Positions 30,486-37,545 of a stretch of 64,000 nucleotides of DNA are shown here, one piece after another (the first letter of the stretch is position 1; every line of letters starts with the position of its first letter). The DNA is from Mycolicibacterium sp. CBMA 247 (GTDB lineage: Bacteria; Actinomycetota; Actinomycetes; Mycobacteriales; Mycobacteriaceae): assembly GCF_009729095.1 (NCBI RefSeq), contig NZ_VTGX01000002.1, positions 744,001-808,000 on the forward strand, read 5' to 3'. The notes beneath the pieces were generated by a model that saw only the letters and a list, made by a program, of their open reading frames with translations, made no database searches and had not been told where the DNA came from. Position numbers and translations under genes: made by a program.

Positions 30486-31909
30486 GCACCGCGGTAGTGG
30501 TCGGTGGCGGGCCCAACGGGCTCGCCGCTGCCATCACCCTGGCCGCCCGCGGCGTCGAGGTCACCGTGCTGGAGGCCGACGACGAGATCGGCGGCGGCGT
30601 GCGTTCCGGTGAGGGCATCGCGGATGGTTTCCCGGCCGGCCTGGTGCACGACCAGTGCGCGGCGATTCACCCGATGGCGGCCGGCTCGGCCTTCCTGGCC
30701 GGCCTGGACCTTGAGCGGTACGGATTGCAGTGGCGCTGGCCGGAAATCGACTGTGCGCACCCACTCGACGACGGCGGGGCCGGCCTGCTGTGGCGCAGCG
30801 TCGAGGACACCGCCGCCGGGCTGGGGGCCGACGCCGCCCGCTGGAAGCTGTTGTTCGGCGGTCCGTCGGCCCGGTTCGACACCCTCGCGGCCGACATCAT
30901 GGGCCCGCTGCTGCGGGTGCCGCAGCATCCGTTGGCGCTGGCCCGGTTCGGGGCGCCGACGGTCCTGCCGGCCTCGGCGCTGGCCCGGCTGTTCCGCACC
31001 CCGCGGGCCCGGGCGCTGTTCGGAGGCGTTGCCGCACATACCTTTCAGCCGCTGCACCGCCCGCTCACCTCGGCCATCGGTGTGGGCATCATCACGGCCG
31101 GGCACCGGCACGGCTGGCCGGTGGCAGCGGGCGGTTCACAGGCCATCACCGATGCGCTGGCGGCAGTGATCGCGGACTTGGGCGTCAAGGTGCAGACCGG
31201 TGTTCGGGTTACCTCCGCGGCGCAGCTGCCGCCCGCCGACGTGACGATGTTCGATCTCGCACCGACCGCGGTAGCCGCTATCCTCGGCGATCGCCTGCCG
31301 CGACGAGTGGCCAAGGCGTTCAGTAGATTTCGGTACGGCCCTGGTGCGTTCAAGGTCGACTTCGCGGTGCAGGGGCCGGTGCCGTGGCGCAACCCGCAGG
31401 TAGGTAAGGCCGGCACCGTGCATCTCGGCGGGGATTTCGACGAGATCGCCGGCACCGAACGAGAGATCCATGCCGGTCGGATGCCGCAGCGGCCGTTCGT
31501 GCTGGTCGGTCAACAGTATCTGGCCGATCCGGGCCGCTCCGTCGGCGATATCCATCCGGTGTATTCGTATGCCCATGTGCCACACGGCTATACCGGTGAT
31601 GCCAGCGAGGCGATCATCGCCCAGTTCGAACGGTTCGCCCCCGGCTTCCGTGACCGCATCGTCGGGATGGCGGTGCGCTCGACGACCGAGATGTCGGTGT
31701 ACAACCCCAACTACGTCGGCGGTGATATCTGTACTGGCGCCAAGGACATCCGGCAACTGGTGTTCGGCCCGCGGATGACGCTGCAGCCCTACCGGCTCGG
31801 CGTCCCGGGCATGTACATCTGCTCGGCGGCCACCCCGCCCGGGCCGGGCGCGCACGGTATGTGCGGCGCCAACGCGGCTGCGCAGGCCCTGGCCGAGTTG
31901 GGTCGCTAG
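30482..31909 (+). CDS. Phytoene-desaturase-like FAD-dependent oxidoreductase
   Basis: 475 residues from ATG 30482, overlapping the previous stop by four bases. The N-terminal dinucleotide motif VVVGGGPNGLAAAITLAARG and the following acidic strand end bind FAD. The C-terminal block GMYICSAATPPGPGAHGMCG is the CrtI/CrtN-type signature. Such enzymes desaturate or isomerise polyprenyl and other lipid chains. No phytoene synthase or other carotenoid gene is nearby, so the substrate is probably not phytoene. Third gene of the fadD operon. Confidence 0.85.
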   Translation: MSTAVVVGGGPNGLAAAITLAARGVEVTVLEADDEIGGGVRSGEGIADGFPAGLVHDQCAAIHPMAAGSAFLAGLDLERYGLQWRWPEIDCAHPLDDGGAGLLWRSVEDTAAGLGADAARWKLLFGGPSARFDTLAADIMGPLLRVPQHPLALARFGAPTVLPASALARLFRTPRARALFGGVAAHTFQPLHRPLTSAIGVGIITAGHRHGWPVAAGGSQAITDALAAVIADLGVKVQTGVRVTSAAQLPPADVTMFDLAPTAVAAILGDRLPRRVAKAFSRFRYGPGAFKVDFAVQGPVPWRNPQVGKAGTVHLGGDFDEIAGTEREIHAGRMPQRPFVLVGQQYLADPGRSVGDIHPVYSYAHVPHGYTGDASEAIIAQFERFAPGFRDRIVGMAVRSTTEMSVYNPNYVGGDICTGAKDIRQLVFGPRMTLQPYRLGVPGMYICSAATPPGPGAHGMCGANAAAQALAELGR

Positions 31910-32001
31910 CAATTGGGCCAAGGGATGTGGAGTTGTCGTAGTCCCGCGGGTGTAGCTCGTTTCCGGTGTGCCCCGGCCGGTCGAGGAGTTGGATAGCATG
32001 C

Positions 32002-33003
32002 ATGTCGAACCACTTCACCGGGCTGAGCCTCGGGCCTCCGCTGGGCGATCAGCGCCTTGACCTTTGCGATCTGTATGCCTTTCAGTCACCGGCCGATCCG
32101 GCACGCACGGTGCTCATCCTCAACGCCAATCCCAACGCCGACGCCCTGCATCCCGATGCCATCTACCGGCTGGCCATCGACAACGACGGCGACCTGCGCA
32201 ACGACATCGCGTTCAGCTATGTGTTCTCCGAGCCGGTCGATGGCCGCCAGACCGTCGATGTGTATCTGGCTGCCGGGGACGACGCGGAATCGCCGCAAGC
32301 GGTGGGAGAGCGGATCTTCACCGGCGTCGAAGTGTCGTTCGGGCGCGAGCCGGTGATCGCCGAGACGAATGCCTACCGGTTTTTCGCCGGTGCCCGCAGT
32401 GACGCCTTCTTCTTCGACTTCGACGGTATCAAGAACCTGTTCGACATCACCGGCGGCCGCAATTTCACCGCGCCCCACCTCGGCGGTGAATCCCCTTGGA
32501 CCGGTGTGGATTCCAACACCCAGGCCAACGTGTGCTCGATGGTCATGGAGCTGCCCACCGCGCAGTTGGGTCCCGGACCCGACATCCGGATCTGGGGTCG
32601 CTACAGTGCGCGTCGCGACGGTGAGCTGCTGCATGTGGATCGGGCCGGGCATCCGTCGGTGAGCAGCTTCTTCAACACCGACGACACCAAGGTGGAGTAC
32701 AACGCCAGCGAGCCGATCCACGATCGGGAGCGCTGGATCGGACAGTTCATCCACCTTTTGGGGCACACCGGCGGTTACTCGCACGACGAGGCGATCGCCG
32801 CCATTGATGCCGAGGGCATCCTGCCCGACATGTTGACGTTCGACCCGGCCAAACCCGCCAAGTACCCGAACGGCCGGGTGTTCACCGATGACGTGATCGA
32901 CTATCGGCTGGCCTCGCTGACCAAGGGCGAATGCCCGCCGAGCGGGCTGAGCCCGCATACCGACACCCTCGACGTGTTCCCGTACCTGGGCCCGCCGCAC
33001 TGA
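32002..33003 (+). CDS. DUF4331 family protein
   Basis: 333 residues from ATG 32002; GAGGAG lies 13 bases upstream, slightly far. It opens with NHFTGLSLGPPLGDQRLDLCDLYAF, the DUF4331 signature, and continues as a mostly beta protein with many Asp/Asn turns. No signal peptide is evident. The function of the family is unknown. It lies between the flavoprotein gene and the efe genes, all on the plus strand, with a 92-base gap upstream and a 63-base gap downstream to the preferred efeU start. Confidence 0.78.
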   Translation: MSNHFTGLSLGPPLGDQRLDLCDLYAFQSPADPARTVLILNANPNADALHPDAIYRLAIDNDGDLRNDIAFSYVFSEPVDGRQTVDVYLAAGDDAESPQAVGERIFTGVEVSFGREPVIAETNAYRFFAGARSDAFFFDFDGIKNLFDITGGRNFTAPHLGGESPWTGVDSNTQANVCSMVMELPTAQLGPGPDIRIWGRYSARRDGELLHVDRAGHPSVSSFFNTDDTKVEYNASEPIHDRERWIGQFIHLLGHTGGYSHDEAIAAIDAEGILPDMLTFDPAKPAKYPNGRVFTDDVIDYRLASLTKGECPPSGLSPHTDTLDVFPYLGPPH

Positions 33004-33037
33004 GGCCCCCACAGCTGCATCTCAGTTGGTGTGCCTT

Positions 33038-33050
33038 ACCTTAATAAGGT
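33038..33050 (+). promoter_or_regulatory. Perfect 13-bp palindrome at the efe start
   Basis: ACCTTAATAAGGT, two six-base arms around a central A, lies 16 bases before the preferred GTG start of efeUO. It overlaps an in-frame upstream GTG. The position suits an operator controlling iron uptake. Agreement with the IdeR iron-box consensus is poor (about 10 of 19 positions), so another regulator is possible. Confidence 0.5.
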
Positions 33051-33066
33051 GGTCCTATCCGACGCG

Positions 33067-35109
33067 GTGCCGAACCTGCTGATCGGCCTGCGCGAGGGCC
33101 TGGAAGCCGGCCTGGTGGTCAGCATTCTGCTGGCCGCCGTGCACAAGTCCCCGCTGGCCGGCGACGTCCGGCGGCCGACCGCCCCGGTCTGGCTGGGTTT
33201 GCTGGGCGCGCTGACGGTGTCCGCGAGCTTCGCGGCGGTGCTGAGCTCGACCACCAGTTCGCTCGGCGGCGTCGGCCAGGACATCGTCGGCGGGCTGCTC
33301 AGCATCCTGGCGGTGGGGTTGGTCACCGCGATGATCTTCTGGATGTCGCGGACCGCGGCCAACCTGTCCGGCGAGCTCAGCGGCAAGGTCTCCGACGCGT
33401 TGATGTTGGGCGCCGGGGCGCTGGCGCTGACGGCGTTCCTGGCCGTCGCCCGCGAAGGGCTGGAAACCACGCTGTTCTTCTGGACCGCTGCCAAGGCTGC
33501 CGGGGAATCGATCGGCCCCATCATCGGCGGCGCCGTCGGCCTGGTCATCGCCGTGGTGTTGTGCTGGTTGCTGTACCGGCGTTCGGTTCGGATGAACCTG
33601 AAGGTCTTCTTCACCCGCACCGCCGTCGTGCTGATCGTGATCGCCGCGGGCATCCTCTCCTACGGCATCGGCGATCTGCAGACCGCGGGCTGGCTGCCGG
33701 GCCGGTCCTGGTATGCGTTCGACCTGAGCGGCCACATCTCGGCCGACTCGTGGTGGGTCACCATTATCACCGGAATCACCCAGCTGACCCCGCGCATGAC
33801 GGTGTTGCAGGTGCTGGCGTGGGCCGGTTACCTCGTCATCGTCCTCCCAGCCTTCCTACGGTCGTCGCGGCAGGCCTCGGCGCCGGCGAAACCGGCAGAA
33901 TCGTCGGAACCCTCGACACCGTCCTCGTTCAACCGGCTGATCGCCCGGCGGCCGCTTGTCGTGGCCGCCGCTGTGGTGGTGGTGCCGACCGTGCTCGCGG
34001 CGGCCGTCATCGCGCTGCTGCCGGGGGCGAACGACGCCGATGCCACCCGGGTGACCGTCACCGCAACCAGCTGCGCGGCCGACTGGTCGACGGTGCGGCC
34101 GGGCAGCCAGACGTTCACCGTGGTCAACAAGTCCGGCAAGACCGGCGAGATCAACCTGGTCGACGCCGACAACGGTGTGGTCGCCGAGATCGAGACGCTG
34201 GGCCCGGCCACCAGCGCGCCGATGTCGGCCACCCTGGGCTCGGGCAGCTATCAGTTCACCTGCCTGCTGGCCGGGCAGCCCGCTGTGGTGTCGCAGGCCA
34301 AACAGGTGAGCGGACAGGACATTCCGGGTGCACCCGCGCCGATCGTGCGGGTCACCGAGGATGACCTCAAGCCAGCCATGGCGGCCTACCAGGGCTACGT
34401 CGACGGACTGCTCGGCACATTGACCGATCAGGTGCACCGCATTCGGACAGACCTCGGCAGCGGGAATATCGATGCGGCCAAGGCGGATTGGACCGCGGCA
34501 ATGCTGACCTGGAACCGGGCCGGCGCCGCCTACGGCAGTTTCGGCGACTATGCCGAGGCCATTGCCGGGCTACCGCACGGCCTGGCCGGCGGCGTGGCCG
34601 ATCCGGATTTCGCCGGCCTGCGCCGCCTCGAGTACGGGCTGTGGCACGGGCAACCGGCCGCACAGCTGATCCCGGTGGCCGATGCGCTGGCCGATGAGGT
34701 GGGCAAGCTGCGAGCCAACCTTGGCGACGCCATGCCCGAAGCTGCCGATCAGACCAAGCGGCCGCACGAGATCCTCGAGGACATGTTGCGCTTCCAGTTG
34801 ATGGGCTACACCAACCAGGGCGCGGGCACCGAGTACGCCGAGACCGCGGCGTCGGTCGAAGCGACCCGAGCAGTCCTGGGTCAGTTCGACCCGCTGATCA
34901 CCCCGCGGGCGCCGAAGCTGTTGGGGCAGGCCGGTTCTGATCTCGACACGTTGGACACCGTGTTGCGTGCCACCCAGGTTGGTGGGCGCTGGGTGCCGCT
35001 GGCGCAGGTGCCGCCCGAACAGCGCAGCGCCGTCAATGCGGCACTGGGCCACGCGCTGGAGACGCTGGCCTCGGTACCGCTTGTCATCGAACTACCGGTC
35101 AGCCGTTAG
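33067..35109 (+). CDS. Fused EfeU-EfeO iron-uptake protein
   Basis: 680 residues from GTG 33067, chosen because EfeU proteins begin with an (M)xNxLIGLREGLEA block; GTG 33031 is in frame. Residues 1-270 are an FTR1/EfeU permease with seven predicted helices and two iron-binding REGLE motifs (R9 and R129). A linker and extra transmembrane helix (296-318) lead to an external EfeO part: a cupredoxin-like domain (about 325-415) and an M75/imelysin domain (about 435-680). In other bacteria these are separate proteins. The extra helix puts EfeO outside, so the topology is consistent. EfeB follows directly. Confidence 0.88.
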   Translation: MPNLLIGLREGLEAGLVVSILLAAVHKSPLAGDVRRPTAPVWLGLLGALTVSASFAAVLSSTTSSLGGVGQDIVGGLLSILAVGLVTAMIFWMSRTAANLSGELSGKVSDALMLGAGALALTAFLAVAREGLETTLFFWTAAKAAGESIGPIIGGAVGLVIAVVLCWLLYRRSVRMNLKVFFTRTAVVLIVIAAGILSYGIGDLQTAGWLPGRSWYAFDLSGHISADSWWVTIITGITQLTPRMTVLQVLAWAGYLVIVLPAFLRSSRQASAPAKPAESSEPSTPSSFNRLIARRPLVVAAAVVVVPTVLAAAVIALLPGANDADATRVTVTATSCAADWSTVRPGSQTFTVVNKSGKTGEINLVDADNGVVAEIETLGPATSAPMSATLGSGSYQFTCLLAGQPAVVSQAKQVSGQDIPGAPAPIVRVTEDDLKPAMAAYQGYVDGLLGTLTDQVHRIRTDLGSGNIDAAKADWTAAMLTWNRAGAAYGSFGDYAEAIAGLPHGLAGGVADPDFAGLRRLEYGLWHGQPAAQLIPVADALADEVGKLRANLGDAMPEAADQTKRPHEILEDMLRFQLMGYTNQGAGTEYAETAASVEATRAVLGQFDPLITPRAPKLLGQAGSDLDTLDTVLRATQVGGRWVPLAQVPPEQRSAVNAALGHALETLASVPLVIELPVSR

Positions 35110-35118
35110 GAGCCGCAG

Positions 35119-36348
35119 ATGGATGTCAGCCGAAGGCATTTCCTCCGTGGCGCCGCCGCCGGTGCCGCCGGGACCGCGATCACCGGTGCGGTGCTGGCCG
35201 AGGGCAAGGCCGTCGACGCCAACGCGGCTACCGTGGCCGCCCCGCCGGATCGCTACCCGTTCCACGCCGAGCACCAGTCGGGAATCCTGACCCCGCCGCC
35301 CGCCGCGAAACAGAACTTCGCCAGCCACATCGCCTTTGACGTCACCACGAAAGACAAGGCCGAGCTGGCACGGACCTTCACGGCGCTGACCGAGCGGGCC
35401 CGGTTCCTGACCTCCGGTGGTGCTCCGCCGGAACTGGGAATCTCCCAGCCGCCCGCCGACAGTGCCGTGCTCGGACCGGTGATCCCCGCCGACGGTCTGA
35501 CCGTCACGGTCGCGGTGGGCGCCAGCCTGTTCGACGGGCGGTTCGGCCTGGCCGATCGCAAGCCCGCCAAGCTCAAGCCGATGACGGTGTTTCCCAATGA
35601 TTTTCCCGATCCGCAGTGGACCCACGGGGATGTACTGGTGCAGTTGTGCGCGCACAACCCCGACACCCTGCACCACGCCCTGCGCGACATCATGCGCGCA
35701 GTCCGCGGGTCGATGCAGATGCGGTGGCGCATCGACGGATACAACTCACCGCCGCGCCCGTCGGGCACCGGCCGCAACCTGCTCGGCTTCAAGGACGGCA
35801 CCGAAAACCCGGTGACCACCGACGCCGCGAACCTGGTGTGGGTGACCGACCCGGCCGAACCGGCCTGGGCGCACGACGGAACGTACCTGGTGGTCCGGGT
35901 GATCCGGATGATGGTGGAGTTCTGGGACCGGGTGTCGATCAACGAGCAGGAGCGCATGTTCGGCCGCCGCCGTGACAGCGGTGCACCGTTGGACGGCAAC
36001 AACGAGTTCGACACTCCCAATTACGCGGCCGACGCCGATGGTAAGACCATCCCGCTCGACGCCCACATCCGGCTGGCGAACCCGCGCACGCCCGACACCG
36101 ACAACCAGCGGCTGCTGCGCCGGTCCTACAACTACGACCTGGGCGTGGACCGCAACGGAAACATGCAGTCCGGGCACGTCTTCGTCTGTTTCCAGCAGGA
36201 CATCGACCGCCAGTTCGAGACCGTGCAGCGCCGGCTCGACAACGAACCGCTGGTCGACTACGTACAGCCGTTCGGCGGCGGCTACTTCTTCGCGCTGCCG
36301 GGCCTGGCCGACGAGCACGACTGGTACGCCAGGACCCTGCTGACCTGA
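35119..36348 (+). CDS. efeB: EfeB-type Tat-exported DyP peroxidase
   Basis: 409 residues from ATG 35119, AGGAG upstream, 9 bases after efeUO. The N-terminus SRRHFLRG plus a hydrophobic segment is a Tat signal, fitting export with haem bound. The DyP signature GFKDG (223-227, Asp226), proximal His316 and the Arg near 334 are present. In EfeUOB the peroxidase oxidises ferrous iron or handles haem for import by EfeU. The protein is complete. Confidence 0.9.
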   Translation: MDVSRRHFLRGAAAGAAGTAITGAVLAEGKAVDANAATVAAPPDRYPFHAEHQSGILTPPPAAKQNFASHIAFDVTTKDKAELARTFTALTERARFLTSGGAPPELGISQPPADSAVLGPVIPADGLTVTVAVGASLFDGRFGLADRKPAKLKPMTVFPNDFPDPQWTHGDVLVQLCAHNPDTLHHALRDIMRAVRGSMQMRWRIDGYNSPPRPSGTGRNLLGFKDGTENPVTTDAANLVWVTDPAEPAWAHDGTYLVVRVIRMMVEFWDRVSINEQERMFGRRRDSGAPLDGNNEFDTPNYAADADGKTIPLDAHIRLANPRTPDTDNQRLLRRSYNYDLGVDRNGNMQSGHVFVCFQQDIDRQFETVQRRLDNEPLVDYVQPFGGGYFFALPGLADEHDWYARTLLT

Positions 36349-36363
36349 GTCGGGGCCCCGGCG

Positions 36364-37002
36364 TTACCGCCGCTCCGGGGCAGCGGAAGCGTCGACCCGT
36401 TGAAGACCCACGATGAATATGTCGAGCAGCCGGCCCACGGTGGATTCGAAATCGGTAACCATCGTGTCGCGCCCGGCCGAACTCGGTGTCGTCCACGCCC
36501 AGGCGGTACCGGTGAATGCGTGGATGGCTGCCGTCAGCGACCTCAGCTGCACATCGGACAACGGGAGCGATGGCCCTAGTGCAGCGCCGAGCCGCTGCTG
36601 TACATCTTCTGCCTGCGCCACCAGGACGCGCAGATCCTCCGGGCCAAGCCGGTTGATGAGTACTGGCGAGGCCGCGATGAGATCGCACAACACCGGTTGC
36701 GCGGCCAGCGTGTGAGCCAGTGCCGTTGCCGGAGTGGCCGTGCGGAGTTCGTGTGCCAGTGCGTCGATCCAGGTGAGGTGCTCGTCGTACATCACCCGCA
36801 GCAGCAGCGCCTCTCGTGAACCGACGTACCGCAGGATGCCCGACTTCGCCAGTCCGGCTGCTGCGGCCACGTCACCCAACGTCAGCGTCGCCGCGCGCGT
36901 GTGGTCCAGGCGCTCACGTGTCGCAGCCATCAACTGGGACAACCGGTCCTGACGCTGCGCCTCGCTGCGTGCGCGCGTAAACGGGTGGGCGGATTCTGAC
37001 AT
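36364..37002 (-). CDS. TetR-family transcriptional regulator
   Basis: 212 residues from ATG 37002. The helix-turn-helix is near residues 40-65 (LTLGDVAAAAGLAKSGILRYVGSREALL), with Leu replacing the more usual Tyr/Phe at the end of the recognition helix region. The C-terminal ligand domain is helical. It is divergent from the SRPBCC gene with a palindrome between them, so self-regulation and control of that gene are likely. It is convergent with efeB (15-base gap). Confidence 0.88.
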   Translation of the reverse strand: MSESAHPFTRARSEAQRQDRLSQLMAATRERLDHTRAATLTLGDVAAAAGLAKSGILRYVGSREALLLRVMYDEHLTWIDALAHELRTATPATALAHTLAAQPVLCDLIAASPVLINRLGPEDLRVLVAQAEDVQQRLGAALGPSLPLSDVQLRSLTAAIHAFTGTAWAWTTPSSAGRDTMVTDFESTVGRLLDIFIVGLQRVDASAAPERR

Positions 37003-37014
37003 TCCAGAATAATA

Positions 37015-37025
37015 GAACACTGTTC
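37015..37025. promoter_or_regulatory. Candidate TetR operator
   Basis: GAACACTGTTC is a perfect 11-base inverted repeat around a central C. It lies 12 bases from the TetR start and 7 from the divergent SRPBCC start, within an AT-rich patch. Size and symmetry suit a TetR dimer. Confidence 0.6.
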
Positions 37026-37032
37026 CGTTACG

Positions 37033-37545
37033 ATGTCGACCATGTATCGCCGCTATGAATGCGTTGTCCGACGCCGTACCACGGCGTCGCCGCGGACCCT
37101 GTTCGCCATCGTGTCCGACGGATCCCGGTGGTCCGAGTGGGCCTCGCCCCTGATTCCGTACTCGGCCTGGGAGTCGCGGGGTCCGGCCGGCGATGGTGGA
37201 GTCGGGGCGATCAGGGCCGTGGGCACCCACAGGAAGCCGACCCGCGAGATGACCACCATCCATGAACCGGACCGCCGGCATGGCTACACCATCCTCACGG
37301 TCGGTCCGATCCGGGACTATCAGGCCGAAGTGTCGTTTACCGAGGTTGCCGACGGGACGCGGGTGACGTGGCGGGGTGGGTACGAGACCCGTTGGCGCGT
37401 AGTCGGGTTGGCGTACTGGCTGGTGCTCCGGGTGGTGCTCGGGACGCTGGCGAGAAAACTGGTCACCGCCGCCGAGCGGCGCATCGACGAGCGCGCCGAG
37501 CGGCGCATCGACGAGCGCGCCGAGCGGCGCGAACCTACGGCTTGA
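37033..37545 (+). CDS. SRPBCC (polyketide cyclase/START-like) protein
   Basis: 170 residues from ATG 37033; ATG 37042 is also possible and no ribosome site is visible. Residues 8-125 form a helix-grip domain typical of small-molecule-binding SRPBCC proteins. A hydrophobic stretch (about 128-142) is followed by a charged tail built from a tandem repeat, ERRIDERA. The ligand is unknown. It is divergent from and probably controlled by the TetR gene. The end overlaps the convergent embB end by 11 bases. Confidence 0.78.
   Translation: MSTMYRRYECVVRRRTTASPRTLFAIVSDGSRWSEWASPLIPYSAWESRGPAGDGGVGAIRAVGTHRKPTREMTTIHEPDRRHGYTILTVGPIRDYQAEVSFTEVADGTRVTWRGGYETRWRVVGLAYWLVLRVVLGTLARKLVTAAERRIDERAERRIDERAERREPTA
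37471..37530 (+). repeat. 24-bp tandem repeat, 2.5 copies, at the SRPBCC C-terminus
   Basis: Identical 24-base units at 37471-37494 and 37495-37518, plus a 12-base half copy to 37530, encode an Arg/Glu-rich ERRIDERA repeat. An exact multiple of three keeps the frame. Confidence 0.85.

Noticed and set aside
30482..31909. Carotenoid biosynthesis cluster
   Set aside because: Only a CrtI-like enzyme is present; no phytoene synthase, cyclase or GGPP synthase accompanies it.
33022..33044. IdeR iron box before efeUO
   Set aside because: Best alignment to the 19-base consensus gives about 10 matches, too few to call.
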